DNA of 64,000 bases from an uncultured Peptoniphilus sp. (GTDB taxonomy: Bacteria > Bacillota > Clostridia > Tissierellales > Peptoniphilaceae): assembly GCF_943913915.1 (NCBI RefSeq), contig NZ_CALUAA010000004.1, positions 1 through 64,000 on the forward strand, written 5' to 3'. The notes beneath the pieces are model-generated. The model did not search any database. It had not been told where the DNA came from and saw only the letters and a program-made list of their open reading frames with translations. This document shows positions 9,301 through 17,716 of this stretch, piece by piece. Within the stretch, counting starts at the first letter, position 1. Every line of letters begins with the position of its first letter. The position numbers were made by a program, and so were the translations under genes.

Positions 9301-9848
9301 ACGGCCATATGAACGCCATCGGCTATGATCTTTATATTAAATTCCTGCGCCAGGCGGTAAGCCGCGCCAAGGGAGAAGAGGGCGTAGAGACGACGGACAC
9401 CTCTTTGGATGTGCTTATCGATTCCTATATTCCGAAGTATTATATTCAAGATGAAGCTCAGCGCATGGAGATGTACCGGAAGATCGCCGTTATTGCTGAT
9501 GATGATGACGAGAGGGACATGATCGATGAGCTGATCGACAGATTCTCCGATCCGCCGAAGCCCGTACTCCAATTAATTCATCTCTCTAAAATTCGTCACA
9601 TGGCTTCCACTCTTCAAGTGGAGAATGTGCAACAGAAAAAAGACGACTATACGCTCGAGTTTATCGAGGGCCACGAGTTGCCTCTTGAACTTATGAATGA
9701 AATTACGAGCGTCTTCGGTAAAAAGGTGGTCTTCGGCTTCGGCGAACGCACAACCATTACCCTTACGGCGAAAGATAAGCCCCTGGAAGCGCTGGAAAAA
9801 CTTTTAGAGCTTATGAAAATACACAAATCCCACACACGCGATGGTTAA
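6360..9848 (+). CDS. mfd: Mfd, transcription-repair coupling factor
   Basis: Mfd is an ATP-driven translocase that removes RNA polymerase stalled at lesions and recruits UvrA. The 1162-residue length is standard. Seen in order: the UvrB-homology N-terminal modules (RGGIVDIFPPGNLPCRIEFF), the RNA-polymerase interaction domain (GDYVVHETHGIGKFLG), the RecG-like motor with P-loop DVGYGKTEVALRA near residue 645, the DEEQ box near 746, TATPIPRTLQMSL, and QLRGRIGRS of motif VI, then the TRCF C-terminal domain. The ATG at 6360 follows AGGAGG. In Bacillus fin and spoVT flank mfd; both are missing here. Confidence 0.97.
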   Translation: MTSIYHKLLKANPSFRRVLSCLKDKETPIGVYGLPEQVIAPFVETVKEECDRPVLLVTWDLARATKLVEDLSYFAEGGVYHLAARELFFFQRDAGSHELLGRRLQTLQAMLKGEGKIVVTTPEALGGIFLKPHYLKEASFSLEVGESVEIDELIKRLAAAGYQRVDFVEGMGQFSVRGGIVDIFPPGNLPCRIEFFDIEVDSIRLFDSKTQRSVESVESVDIFPVHDIILDERLREIVSKGIEKDLEKTDDLSLVSKERAMEKFKPLIESLREGERVNHTDLFLPYIPKKDRASVIDYFKEEPMVFIDEPRRMDEVAEKQELSLVDTLADLAEAGEILNSHLKIQIDYEAVKKDLFRFDSVLSSHIVRSKESVDLKEVASFHIKTVTSFGGRLRIFKKEIKRYIDEDYTIVLLGGSEEKTGRLIKTLEDMGFATTPLSSELKPGVIQVDEGHVHGGFEFEHERFVLLNSTEIFGDFKRRKKRRKKQDVIDLGTLHVGDYVVHETHGIGKFLGTTNLEVQNVQRDYISLMYKGGDKLFLPMDQLSLIHRYIASDDAPPKINRLNTQTWRNTKAKAKRSVEEMAEDLIRLYSKREDVKGYAFSVDQPWQKEFEDSFQFEETDGQLLAIEEIKQDMEEDKPMDRLLCADVGYGKTEVALRAAFKAVLDGKQVAFLVPTTILAQQHYNTMRERFNDFALKTALLSRFRSAKDQKHDLEAIRNGGVDVVVGTHRLLSKDVKFKDLGLLIIDEEQRFGVRHKEKLKLLKENVDTLTLTATPIPRTLQMSLAGIRDMSVIEEPPQERFPVQTYVVEYNPMMVREAILKELDRDGQVYFVYNRVQSMEKMLADLRELVPEARFAMANGQMGERELEDTMLQFVEHDIDVLLCSTIIETGMDVSNANTMIVWEANRLGLSQLYQLRGRIGRSNRMAYAYFTYKREASISEVAEKRLSAIREFTEFGSGYKIAMRDLEIRGSGNILGENQHGHMNAIGYDLYIKFLRQAVSRAKGEEGVETTDTSLDVLIDSYIPKYYIQDEAQRMEMYRKIAVIADDDDERDMIDELIDRFSDPPKPVLQLIHLSKIRHMASTLQVENVQQKKDDYTLEFIEGHELPLELMNEITSVFGKKVVFGFGERTTITLTAKDKPLEALEKLLELMKIHKSHTRDG

Positions 9849-9853
9849 ATCCT

Positions 9854-9862
9854 TGTTATAAT
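9854..9862 (+). promoter_or_regulatory. Extended -10 promoter of prsA
   Basis: TGT plus TATAAT at 9857-9862, six bases after the mfd stop, 35 bases before the prsA ATG. The -35 region is poor, as is common with extended -10 promoters. Confidence 0.6.
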
Positions 9863-9896
9863 GATAAAAAGAATAATAAGAAAAGAAAGGACAGTT

Positions 9897-10955
9897 ATGA
9901 CATTTTCTAAGACAATTAAAAAAATCGGTACTGTCGCCCTGGCGGCCTCGGTACTATTAACCGGTTGCGGTAAAAAACCTAATGTAGCAGCTACGGTGAA
10001 CGGAGAAGATATTCCCTTGGCACGCTTTGAAAGAGAATACAAGGTGCAGGCTCAACAAGCCGTTGCCCAATACGGCGAAGACTTCTTAAAACAAGAAGCT
10101 CAAGACGGTAGCAAGAAGACTATGGGCGAGCTTATGCGCGAAAACACTTTGGAAAACCTCATCGGCCTTGAAGTGATCAAGCAAGATGCTAAGAAAAATA
10201 AGATCACCGTCAGTGACGAAGAGGTCAGCCAAGAGCTTGAAAATATGAAGAAGATGTACGGCGGAGAGGAAGGCCTTAACGAAGTCCTCAAGGCCAACAA
10301 AATGGAAATGGACGAGCTGAAAGAATATATGTCCACCAATCTCTTAATGCGTAAGTATCAGGAAAAAATGCTGAAAGACCTCGAACCTACGGAAGAGGAC
10401 ATGAAGGCTTATTATGAAAAACATAAAGACGAATTTAAGACTGTGGAAGCCAGCCACATCTTAGTGGAAACCAAGGAAGAAGCCGAAGCTGTTAAAAAAG
10501 AATTAGACGGCGGCGCCGACTTTGCAAAACTTGCGAAAGAAAAGAGCAAGGATACTCAATCGGCTCAAAATGGAGGCTCTTTAGGTGCTTTCGGTCCCGG
10601 TCAAATGGTGAAAGAATTCGACGAAAAAGTATTTTCTATGAAACCCGGCGAAATCAGCGAACCGGTGAAGACCCAATTCGGCTACCACATCATTAAGCTC
10701 GATAAGATCAACGACAGTTTCGATGCGTCGAAAGATGCTGTAAAAGAAGCCATGATCAAAGAGCGTTTCCAAGAGCACAATGAAAAGCTCCGCAAGAAGG
10801 CGAAAGTGAAACGCTACGTGGATACGAAAAAAGACATTCCCGTAACGGTGGAACAAGCCGAGGCTCAAAAAGGTGCTGCTGAAAAAAATAAAGCTGCCAA
10901 TGGAAATGCTGAAGGCCAAGCAAAAGCTGACAAGACCAAAAACGAAGCAAAATAG
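9897..10955 (+). CDS. prsA: PrsA-type parvulin foldase lipoprotein (peptidylprolyl isomerase)
   Basis: This is an extracytoplasmic lipoprotein that helps secreted proteins fold outside the membrane. Of 352 residues, 1-24 form a lipoprotein signal with lipobox LTGC (C24 lipidated). A SurA_N-like helical region follows, then a parvulin domain around residues 185-280 (SHILVETKEEAE, GGSLGAFGPGQM, QFGYHIIKLD), then a long charged Ala/Lys/Glu-rich tail. The ATG at 9897 is preceded by GAAAGG and starts the signal peptide; an upstream in-frame ATG at 9861 overlaps the -10 box. Its own promoter and terminator suggest a single-gene transcript inserted between mfd and mazG. Confidence 0.93.
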   Translation: MTFSKTIKKIGTVALAASVLLTGCGKKPNVAATVNGEDIPLARFEREYKVQAQQAVAQYGEDFLKQEAQDGSKKTMGELMRENTLENLIGLEVIKQDAKKNKITVSDEEVSQELENMKKMYGGEEGLNEVLKANKMEMDELKEYMSTNLLMRKYQEKMLKDLEPTEEDMKAYYEKHKDEFKTVEASHILVETKEEAEAVKKELDGGADFAKLAKEKSKDTQSAQNGGSLGAFGPGQMVKEFDEKVFSMKPGEISEPVKTQFGYHIIKLDKINDSFDASKDAVKEAMIKERFQEHNEKLRKKAKVKRYVDTKKDIPVTVEQAEAQKGAAEKNKAANGNAEGQAKADKTKNEAK

Positions 10956-10962
10956 TTTAAAA

Positions 10963-10987
10963 AGGAGCGTGAAAGACGCTCTTTTTT
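10963..10987 (+). terminator. Terminator after prsA
   Basis: GAGCGT (10965-10970) pairs with ACGCTC (10976-10981), followed by TTTTTT. Confidence 0.75.
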
Positions 10988-11047
10988 AATGAATACAATT
11001 TTTGCGACGGAAAATGGCTGAATACAGGGAAAAAACGGCAATTTTAC

Positions 11048-11076
11048 TAGACAAAGAAGCCGTTGAATAGTACAAT
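11048..11076 (+). promoter_or_regulatory. Promoter of mazG
   Basis: TAGACA (11048-11053), 17-bp spacer, TACAAT (11071-11076), 23 bases before the mazG ATG. Confidence 0.65.
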
Positions 11077-11099
11077 AACAAAGGTAAAAGGAGGACGTT

Positions 11100-12368
11100 A
11101 TGGGAAATCTGCGAATTATAGGCCTAGGGCCTACGGACGCAAGCGGCTTGACGGCAAAGGCCGTCGCCGCAATCGAAGACGATTCTGAAAATTTTCTGCG
11201 AACGGAATATCACGACGCCGTGGATTATTTTCATTCCCACGCCATACCTTATACGAGCTATGATCATTTATACGATACTTTGGAAGATTTCGATTCCGTC
11301 TATCGCGCCATAGCCGATGACTTGATCGAACGCTCCAAAACGTGTGAGATCAGCTACTTTGTTCCCGGCCATCCACTAGTGGCGGAAAAAACTGTGGTCT
11401 ATTTATTGGAGCACGACCCTACCATCGAGATTATCGACGGTTTAAGTTTTATCGAACCGGTACTAAAGTGCGTTAAAAAAGATCCGGTAGAGGGACTGCG
11501 CTTTATCGACGGCGATAACTTTTCCGATCTCGATATTGACGTCCATGTGGACATGCTGATGACACAGGTCTATAATCGGCGGGTCGCAAGTGATGTCAAG
11601 CTTGTGCTCTCCGATCTTTACGGAGATGAACACGAGATCTATGTTTTAAACCACGCCGGGCATCTGGAAAAAGAAGCAGTTCATATCCGTCCGCTTTATA
11701 TGCTGGATCGCTACGACGATTACGGATTTGAAACGACTTTATACGTTCCGAAGAGCCAAAGGGCTGTCGCCACAGGCGATGTTTTGAGACTCGTTCGGCG
11801 ACTGCGTGGAAAAGACGGATGCCCATGGGACCGAGAGCAAAGCCATGAAAGTATGAAAGCCAATTTGATTGAAGAAGCGTACGAAACCGCTTACGCTATT
11901 TCTTCAGACGACAGTTATCGCCTGGAAGAAGAGCTCGGAGACGTACTGTTTCAAATTATTTTCCATTCGGAACTTGCCAAAGAAGAAGGTACCTTTTCCT
12001 TTGAAACGGTGGTCGAAAATCTTGTGGATAAGATGGTCCATCGCCATCCCCATGTTTTCAGCACCAGTCATAAAGATTGGGAGGCCCTGAAGGCTGAAGA
12101 GACGGGAAATAAGACCTTGTCTCAGAAACTTGAACATTTACAAGGTCTTCCTGCCCTTATGCGTGGGCAGAAAATGCTCCGAAAAGCCGAAGACCCTATG
12201 AATGAGTTTTTCGCAAGCTATGAATGTGGCGGCGAGGAACACTATGTTTCGGAACTTTTTCGCTTATTGAAAGAAGCGGGAGAAGACGGTATCGATTTAG
12301 AGACGTCATTTTCAATCGCCTTAAAGGCATTTGAAGACGACGTTCAAGGCAAAGAAGAAGGAAACTAA
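11100..12368 (+). CDS. mazG: YabN-type fusion of tetrapyrrole-methylase-like domain and MazG nucleotide pyrophosphohydrolase
   Basis: The C-terminal MazG domain (from about residue 225: LRGKDGCPWDREQSHESM, EEAYE, EELGDVLFQI) hydrolyses nucleoside triphosphates, giving a house-cleaning role. The N-terminal 215 residues have the SAM-dependent methylase fold (IIGLGPTDASGLT, VPGHPLVAEKTV); in this fusion family its substrate is unknown. At 422 residues the protein is shorter than the roughly 490 of Bacillus YabN, mostly at the C-terminus. The ATG at 11100 follows AGGAGG. hup is 15 bases downstream. Confidence 0.93.
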   Translation: MGNLRIIGLGPTDASGLTAKAVAAIEDDSENFLRTEYHDAVDYFHSHAIPYTSYDHLYDTLEDFDSVYRAIADDLIERSKTCEISYFVPGHPLVAEKTVVYLLEHDPTIEIIDGLSFIEPVLKCVKKDPVEGLRFIDGDNFSDLDIDVHVDMLMTQVYNRRVASDVKLVLSDLYGDEHEIYVLNHAGHLEKEAVHIRPLYMLDRYDDYGFETTLYVPKSQRAVATGDVLRLVRRLRGKDGCPWDREQSHESMKANLIEEAYETAYAISSDDSYRLEEELGDVLFQIIFHSELAKEEGTFSFETVVENLVDKMVHRHPHVFSTSHKDWEALKAEETGNKTLSQKLEHLQGLPALMRGQKMLRKAEDPMNEFFASYECGGEEHYVSELFRLLKEAGEDGIDLETSFSIALKAFEDDVQGKEEGN

Positions 12369-12383
12369 AATTAGGAGGATAAA

Positions 12384-12662
12384 ATGAACAAATCTGAACT
12401 TATTGCAAGCATTGCAGAAAAGAGCAACTTATCTAAGAAAGACGCTGAAAACGCATTAAACGGTTTCTTAGACACCATCGAAGAAGCTTTATCCGGCGGT
12501 GAAAAAGTACAATTAGTTGGCTTCGGTACCTTTGAAGTACGTGACCGCAAGGCACGTGAAGGCAGAAACCCGAGAAACCCCGAAGAAGTTATTAAGATTC
12601 CCGCTTCCAAGGCACCGGTATTCCGTGCAGGTAAAGCACTTAAAGAATCTGTCAATAAATAA
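12384..12662 (+). CDS. hup: HU family histone-like DNA-binding protein
   Basis: This is a nucleoid protein that bends and compacts DNA. It has 92 residues. The N-terminal helices begin MNKSELIASIAEKSNLSKKD, followed by the dimer saddle (VQLVGFGTFEVRDRKAR) and the beta-arm RNPRNPEEVIKIPA with the intercalating proline. A strong AGGAGG precedes the ATG, and the hairpin terminator right after the stop would isolate a highly expressed message. The mazG-hup-S4 order is common in clostridial genomes. Confidence 0.97.
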   Translation: MNKSELIASIAEKSNLSKKDAENALNGFLDTIEEALSGGEKVQLVGFGTFEVRDRKAREGRNPRNPEEVIKIPASKAPVFRAGKALKESVNK

Positions 12663-12665
12663 GAT

Positions 12666-12690
12666 AAGGGCTCGAAAGAGCTCTTTTTTT
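12666..12690 (+). terminator. Terminator after hup, directly before rqcP
   Basis: AGGGCTC/GAGCTCT stem around a GAAA loop, then TTTTTTT ending at 12690. The rqcP ribosome site AAGGAAG follows at once. Confidence 0.8.
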
Positions 12691-12702
12691 AAAGGAAGAA
12701 TT

Positions 12703-12951
12703 ATGAGAATAGATAAATTTTTAAAAAATTCCCGTATCATCAAACGTCGTACCGTGGCAAAAGATGCCTGTGACGGCGGGCGGGTCAAGATTAACGACAA
12801 GACGGCCAAGGCAGGTGACGAGGTAGCAATCGGCGATATCATCGAGGTCCAATTCGGAAACCACAGCCAAAAGATTCGTGTCGTCGACATTAAGGATAAT
12901 GTACAGAAAAAAGGCGCCGAAGACCTTTATGAAATCCTCGCCGAGGATTGA
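12703..12951 (+). CDS. rqcP: S4-domain RNA-binding protein RqcP (YabO)
   Basis: It has 82 residues, almost wholly an S4 RNA-binding domain (MRIDKFLKNSRIIKRRTVAK, then GGRVKINDK, AGDEVAIGDIIEVQFG). Its Bacillus homologue RqcP works with RqcH in ribosome-associated quality control, stabilising the P-site tRNA during alanine tailing. The ATG at 12703 is chosen because of the preceding AAGGAAG and the conserved MRIDKFL start; longer in-frame extensions overlap hup. In Bacillus yabP and yabQ come next; here a divIC-like gene does. Confidence 0.92.
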   Translation: MRIDKFLKNSRIIKRRTVAKDACDGGRVKINDKTAKAGDEVAIGDIIEVQFGNHSQKIRVVDIKDNVQKKGAEDLYEILAED

Positions 12952-12976
12952 AAATAAGGTGTAAACATGCGATACT
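12948..12976 (+). promoter_or_regulatory. Possible promoter before divIC
   Basis: TTGAAA (12948-12953) overlapping the rqcP stop, 17-bp spacer, GATACT (12971-12976), 20 bases before the divIC ATG. Confidence 0.45.
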
Positions 12977-12996
12977 ATATAGAATGAGGTGATGGA

Positions 12997-13326
12997 ATGA
13001 AAAAGCATAAACAAGTCCATAGACTGCCCATAAAAACGGCACGACTTATGATCCTGCTCGTGGTCTTTGTTTGTGTACTCATTACCTTTAAAAGTTATCG
13101 CACGACGGTTATGAGGCAAAGAGAGCTTGAGGCCAATCGCAACAAAATCGAACAGCGTGCGAAGGAAATTAAACGTACCGGCGAGGATATTCGACGAAGC
13201 GACGATTTGGAATTTGCAGAAGAAGTGGCTCGTGAGGATCTCGGCATGATGAAGCCCCGAGAGGTGCTTTACATCGACAAGGGAAAAGATCGAGAAGACG
13301 ATCGTAATAAGGAGGATTTAAAGTAA
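12997..13326 (+). CDS. divIC: DivIC/FtsB-family septum formation initiator
   Basis: This 109-residue bitopic protein has a short basic cytoplasmic end, one membrane helix at about residues 14-31 (TARLMILLVVFVCVLITF) and a coiled coil at about 37-70. A DivIC-like end follows (FAEEVAREDLGMMKPREVLYI). Family members bind FtsL and FtsQ/DivIB and recruit septal peptidoglycan synthesis. Position after rqcP and before the S1-domain gene matches divIC in Bacillus. Function is inferred from fold and position, since these sequences diverge quickly. Confidence 0.85.
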   Translation: MKKHKQVHRLPIKTARLMILLVVFVCVLITFKSYRTTVMRQRELEANRNKIEQRAKEIKRTGEDIRRSDDLEFAEEVAREDLGMMKPREVLYIDKGKDREDDRNKEDLK

Positions 13327-13329
13327 TCT

Positions 13330-13740
13330 ATGGCAATTGAAGTGGGAAGTATTCTAGACGGCGTGGTAACGGGAATTGTAAAATTCGGTGCCTTCGTTCA
13401 AATGGATGAAGAAAACAGTGGCTTAGTACATATTTCGGAGATTTCCGACGAATATGTCAAGGAAGTGTCCGATGTCCTTTCAAAAGGGCAAAAGGTAAAG
13501 GTAAAAGTTTTAAACATCGAATCCGATGGAAAGATCGCGCTCAGTATCAAACAGGCTCAGCCGAAGAGTGAACAGAGAAAAAATCTTCCCAAAGCGGTTC
13601 AATTGAACAGAGAAGTGCACAAATCCGACGCATCTAACTTTGACGACATGTTAAATAAATTCATGAAAGTCAGCAATGAAAAGATTGAATCGGCAAAACA
13701 ACGCCGTAATGTGCGACAAGGAAAGACGAAAAGACGATAA
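13330..13740 (+). CDS. S1 RNA-binding domain protein (YabR-like)
   Basis: Residues 1-75 form an S1 domain (GSILDGVVTGIVKFGAFVQM, GLVHISEISDEYV, GKIALSIKQ). The rest is a basic, low-complexity tail rich in Lys, Arg and Asn. In Bacillus the equivalent gene lies between divIC and spoIIE. Here spoIIE is missing and a terminator then tilS follow. Binding of structured RNA or ribosomes is likely from the domain; the cellular role is not known to me. Confidence 0.88.
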   Translation: MAIEVGSILDGVVTGIVKFGAFVQMDEENSGLVHISEISDEYVKEVSDVLSKGQKVKVKVLNIESDGKIALSIKQAQPKSEQRKNLPKAVQLNREVHKSDASNFDDMLNKFMKVSNEKIESAKQRRNVRQGKTKRR

Positions 13741-13741
13741 G

Positions 13742-13766
13742 AAGCGCCGCTCTGCGGCGTTTTTTT
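13742..13766 (+). terminator. Terminator before tilS
   Basis: CGCCGC (13745-13750) pairs with GCGGCG (13754-13759) followed by TTTTTTT. The tilS ribosome site GGAGG starts five bases later. Confidence 0.85.
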
Positions 13767-13780
13767 GATTGGAGGTTCCT

Positions 13781-15067
13781 TTGGAAGCGTTCTTTGAAGA
13801 AATGATTCATAAGGATTCAAAAATTCTCCTCGCTTTATCCGGCGGGCCGGACTCTATGTATCTCCTTTACCGCCTTGTGGAATATCGCAAAAAAGTCCCC
13901 TTCTTACTGGAAGCTGCCCATTTGCATCACGGCTTAAGAGAGGAAGCGGACCGTGATCTCGACTTTGTTCGCAATATTTGCAAGAAGTGGAATGTAAATT
14001 TAATCGAAAAGCACGTCCAGGTAGGGGAGTACGCGAAGGAGCATAAACTCGGCATCGAAGAGGCGGGACGTCTTTTGCGCTATGAATTTTTTAGGGAGCG
14101 CAAGCGGGAAGGCGGCATGATCGCCCTCGCCCATCATCTGGATGATCAGGTGGAGACCATGCTTCTGCGTATGATTCGCGGAACAGGTCTTGAAGGTATC
14201 TGTGGCATGTCGGTAGTGGAAGGGGATTTATATCGCCCTCTCCTTCATTTGACGAAGAAAGAAATTTTAGACTATCTTCATCGCAACGAGATTCCCTATG
14301 TATTAGACCACACCAATAACGAGGCGATCTATTCGAGAAACAAGGTGCGTCTCGAGATCGTACCGTCGGCGGAATCGATTAATCCCAATTTTGCGCAGGT
14401 GATGGAAAGCTTTCGTTCCATGGCTGTCGAGGACGCGGACTATCTGAAATCGGAAGCTCGCAAATTGTATGAGGAAAATAAAAAAGTGCGGGACGGAGAT
14501 GTGGTGTTGTGCGGCGATCTCTTTAACGAGCCCCCGAGTATATGGAGCCGCATTTTGCGACTTGGGATTGAAGAAGTGCGGGGAGATCTGAAAAACATAA
14601 GCTACGAACATATTCGCTCCCTAAACGTTTTAAAGACGGATGAGACGGGAAAGGGCGTGGACCTTCCCGGCTGTAGAATTTCAAGATCTTACGGCGAGAT
14701 TGTCATATCGAAAGACCTGCCGGAAGCTCCCCATATTGACGAGGTAAACCTTATAAACGGAGCGGCGGATTTTAACGGCCATCATTTTTCTCTTAACGGG
14801 GAAGGGGTAGACGGAATCGGAATAAAGGATCCTGATGCCGTCTGCATTCGAACCCGTCGCCCGGGAGACAGGATACGTTTAAAAGTGGGAAATAAAAAGT
14901 TAAAAGATATATTTATCGACGAAAAAATAGAACGATCGAAACGCGATCGTTGGCCCGTCGTCGAAGAGGACGGGGAAATTATTTGGCTTGTAGGCCTGAG
15001 AAAAAGTGTGAGACAGGAGGAAAAAGAATGGAAAAAACTCATGTGGACTCCATCGCCCAAGATGTAG
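13781..15067 (+). CDS. tilS: TilS, tRNA(Ile)-lysidine synthetase
   Basis: TilS converts C34 of tRNA-Ile(CAU) to lysidine so that it reads AUA. The 428-residue protein has the PP-loop SGGPDS (20-25), HLHHGLREEADRD, the ALAHHLDDQVETMLLRMIRG motif and the C-terminal TilS domain (RTRRPGDRIRL, LKDIFIDEKI). Start choice: TTG at 13781 sits five bases after GGAGG; the in-frame TTG at 13769 is too close upstream of that site. The last 40 bases overlap hpt, which is in another frame. Confidence 0.95.
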   Translation: MEAFFEEMIHKDSKILLALSGGPDSMYLLYRLVEYRKKVPFLLEAAHLHHGLREEADRDLDFVRNICKKWNVNLIEKHVQVGEYAKEHKLGIEEAGRLLRYEFFRERKREGGMIALAHHLDDQVETMLLRMIRGTGLEGICGMSVVEGDLYRPLLHLTKKEILDYLHRNEIPYVLDHTNNEAIYSRNKVRLEIVPSAESINPNFAQVMESFRSMAVEDADYLKSEARKLYEENKKVRDGDVVLCGDLFNEPPSIWSRILRLGIEEVRGDLKNISYEHIRSLNVLKTDETGKGVDLPGCRISRSYGEIVISKDLPEAPHIDEVNLINGAADFNGHHFSLNGEGVDGIGIKDPDAVCIRTRRPGDRIRLKVGNKKLKDIFIDEKIERSKRDRWPVVEEDGEIIWLVGLRKSVRQEEKEWKKLMWTPSPKM

Positions 15068-15591
15068 GCGAGGTTTTACTTTCTAAAGAAGATATTCAGG
15101 CGGCAGTGGACCGTATCGGAAAGCAGGTGACGGAGGATTTTAAAGGAGAACACCTTATCGTCATCGGCATTTTGAAAGGAGCCTTTGCCTTTATGGCGGA
15201 TTTAATTCAGGCCATCGATCTTCCCATGGAGATCGACTTTATGGATGTCTCAAGCTACGGCACCTCCACTACATCCAGCGGCGAGGTACGTATTTTAAAA
15301 GACCTCTCCACCTCCGTAGAAGGAAAAGCTGTTCTTATTGTAGAAGATATTGTCGACACAGGCCTTACCCTGAGCTATTTGACGAAAGTGATGGAAAGCC
15401 GAGGCGTGAAAAAAGTGGGTATCGCCACACTTCTTACGAAGCCTTCCCGCAGAGAACGAGCTGTCAATGTAGATTACATCGGCTATGAAGTGGAGGATAA
15501 GTTCGTCGTAGGCTACGGCATCGACTATGCCGAAGAATATCGCAATCTTCCCTTTGTAGGAGTATTGAAACCTGAGATCTACGAAAAATAG
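15028..15591 (+). CDS. hpt: Hypoxanthine phosphoribosyltransferase
   Basis: Hpt salvages hypoxanthine and guanine with PRPP. It has 187 residues, with the PRPP loop VLIVEDIVDTGLTL, the KGAFAFMADL region and the C-terminal YAEEYRNLPFVGVLKPEIY. The ATG at 15028 follows AGGAGG inside the end of tilS (40-base overlap). The tilS-hpt-ftsH order is the standard Bacillota arrangement. Confidence 0.96.
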   Translation: MEKTHVDSIAQDVGEVLLSKEDIQAAVDRIGKQVTEDFKGEHLIVIGILKGAFAFMADLIQAIDLPMEIDFMDVSSYGTSTTSSGEVRILKDLSTSVEGKAVLIVEDIVDTGLTLSYLTKVMESRGVKKVGIATLLTKPSRRERAVNVDYIGYEVEDKFVVGYGIDYAEEYRNLPFVGVLKPEIYEK

Positions 15592-15608
15592 TTTAGAACT
15601 TCCGTTTA

Positions 15609-15617
15609 TGGTATACT
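15609..15617 (+). promoter_or_regulatory. Extended -10 promoter of ftsH
   Basis: TGG plus TATACT (15612-15617) between hpt and ftsH; the -35 region is weak. Confidence 0.6.
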
Positions 15618-15648
15618 ACAATTTACCATGTAAAGGAGGGTTATTATA

Positions 15649-17562
15649 TTGAATAGAAAATGGAGCGGCGTAGCTTTTTACCTCGCACTTCTTGTCATGT
15701 TGATTTTCGGTATCTACTTATTTAAACCCAATCAACGAGGCGTGGAAGAGATCAGCTATACGGCGCTCGTCGATATTATAGATAAAAAGCAAGTGGAATC
15801 AATGGACCTTAAGGGAACGGAAGCGGTAGTCACAAAGACCGATAAAAACATCGTGCGTACCAATATCCCCCCTATGGTTTGGGATTCTTTCTATAAGAGC
15901 CATTTGGAAAAACCTGTGGAAGAGGGTACTATCGCTCTGTCCGCTACACCTGTAACGGAAAATACCTCGACGGTGACGAGCTTTTTGCCCACCTTCGTCG
16001 TCATGCTCTTTATGGGATATCTCTTTTTCAGCTTTATGCGTACCCAGCAAGGCGCCGGAGGTCGCATGATGAATTTCGGCAAGAGTAAAGCCCGCATGAT
16101 GGAAGAAGAGGACGGCAAGAAGATTACCTTTGACGATGTCGCCGGCTTAAAAGAGGAAAAAGAAGAGCTGGGCGAAATTGTCGATTTTCTTAAAAGTCCC
16201 TCGAAATTTGTCTCCATGGGCGCACGGATTCCTAAGGGCGTCCTCCTCGTAGGGCCTCCCGGAACAGGTAAAACCTATCTTTCGAAATCCGTTGCCGGCG
16301 AGGCGAAAGTGCCATTTTATATTATGAGCGGTTCGGATTTTGTAGAGATGTATGTAGGTGTCGGGGCGAGTCGTGTCCGCGATCTGTTCGAGACGGCGAA
16401 AAATAACGCACCCTGTATTATTTTCATCGACGAAATCGACGCCGTAGGTCGCAGACGTGGCGCAGGTTTAGGCGGCGGCCACGATGAGCGTGAGCAGACA
16501 CTTAATCAATTGCTTGTAGAAATGGACGGTTTCGGTACCAATGAAGGGGTTATCGTCATGGCAGCAACGAACCGTGCCGATATTTTAGATCCTGCGCTCC
16601 TTCGCCCGGGTCGTTTCGACCGCCAGATTGTCGTAGGCCTTCCCGATGTGCGCGCAAGAGAACAAATCTTAACTCTGCACGGCAAGAAAAAGCCCTTGGC
16701 AGAGGATGTGGATATGAAAGTCGTCGCCAAGCGCACGGCCGGCTTTACCCCTGCCGACCTTGAGAACCTTATGAACGAAGCGGCTCTCTTGGCCGCCAGG
16801 GAAAATCTGAAAAAGATTACCATGGATATCGTAAATGAAGCGAGTATTAAGGTGATCGCAGGCCCTGAGAAGAAGAGCTCCGTTATGAAGGAAAAAGAGC
16901 GCAAGCTTACGGCGGTTCACGAAGCGGGGCACGCCGTAGTTTCAAGGCTTCTTCCCGATCACGATCCCGTGCATATGATCACCATCATTCCGAGAGGTCG
17001 CGCCGGCGGCTTTACCGCTTATCTCCCGGAAGATGACATTATGCACTACACCACCAAATCGGAGATGCTCAACCAACTGGTAAGCCTGTTGGGCGGACGG
17101 GTGGCGGAATCCCTCGTCCTCGACGATATTTCCACAGGTGCCAGCAATGATATCGAGCGAGCAACGAAGATCGCCAGAGAAATGGTCACCACTTACGGCA
17201 TGAGCGATGAAATCGGAACGCTTACCTACGGTAGCGACTCCGATTCTGTCTTCCTCGGTAGGGACATGGGGCATACGAAGAATTATTCCGAAGAAGTAGC
17301 TTCTGAAATTGATCGCGCCATGCAGAAATTCGTTCATGAAGCTTATGAGAAAGCTCATGATCTGTTAAAAGAAAATTTGGATATTCTCCTTAAGGTTTCC
17401 GACGCCTTATTGGATAAAGAGACTATCAGCGGCAAAGAGTTCGAAGCAATTTTTGCCGGCGAATCTGTAGAAAAAGACGACTACAGCAGCGGCGAACATT
17501 TGGAAAAAGATGATCTTTCCGAAGAAGTAGTAGAAGAGCTGGAGAAAAAAGAAGATAAATAA
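15649..17562 (+). CDS. ftsH: FtsH, membrane-anchored ATP-dependent zinc metalloprotease
   Basis: FtsH degrades damaged membrane proteins and regulators. It has 637 residues: an N-terminal membrane helix ([15 protein letters not shown]), an extracytoplasmic segment, a second helix near residues 105-126, an AAA domain with Walker A GPPGTGKT (202-209) and Walker [12 protein letters not shown], and the M41 zinc site HEAGH (424-428). The C-terminal tail is acidic. The start is TTG at 15649 behind AAAGGAGGG. It ends in a strong terminator. Confidence 0.97.
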   Translation: MNRKWSGVAFYLALLVMLIFGIYLFKPNQRGVEEISYTALVDIIDKKQVESMDLKGTEAVVTKTDKNIVRTNIPPMVWDSFYKSHLEKPVEEGTIALSATPVTENTSTVTSFLPTFVVMLFMGYLFFSFMRTQQGAGGRMMNFGKSKARMMEEEDGKKITFDDVAGLKEEKEELGEIVDFLKSPSKFVSMGARIPKGVLLVGPPGTGKTYLSKSVAGEAKVPFYIMSGSDFVEMYVGVGASRVRDLFETAKNNAPCIIFIDEIDAVGRRRGAGLGGGHDEREQTLNQLLVEMDGFGTNEGVIVMAATNRADILDPALLRPGRFDRQIVVGLPDVRAREQILTLHGKKKPLAEDVDMKVVAKRTAGFTPADLENLMNEAALLAARENLKKITMDIVNEASIKVIAGPEKKSSVMKEKERKLTAVHEAGHAVVSRLLPDHDPVHMITIIPRGRAGGFTAYLPEDDIMHYTTKSEMLNQLVSLLGGRVAESLVLDDISTGASNDIERATKIAREMVTTYGMSDEIGTLTYGSDSDSVFLGRDMGHTKNYSEEVASEIDRAMQKFVHEAYEKAHDLLKENLDILLKVSDALLDKETISGKEFEAIFAGESVEKDDYSSGEHLEKDDLSEEVVEELEKKEDK

Positions 17563-17568
17563 ACAATT

Positions 17569-17610
17569 GACCCCCGAAATCCGTAAGTAGGATCTCGGGG
17601 GTCTTATTAT
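17569..17610 (+). terminator. Terminator after ftsH
   Basis: A perfect 9-bp GC-rich stem, GACCCCCGA (17569-17577) with TCGGGGGTC (17595-17603), is followed by TTATTATT. Confidence 0.75.
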
Positions 17611-17673
17611 TGCCGGAATAAACGGGAGGGTATAACATCTTATAATCTCCGGGTAACGGAAGCGAGACTATGT

Positions 17674-17706
17674 AAAAACCATTGAGAATAATCTCAATGG
17701 TTTTTT
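17674..17706. terminator. Bidirectional terminator between ftsH and the M16 protease gene
   Basis: A 14-bp perfect stem AAAAACCATTGAGA (17674-17687) with its complement at 17692-17705, A-rich on one side and T-rich on the other, lies between convergent genes. On the minus strand it ends the protease transcript. Confidence 0.85.
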
Positions 17707-17716
17707 GTCGATCTAT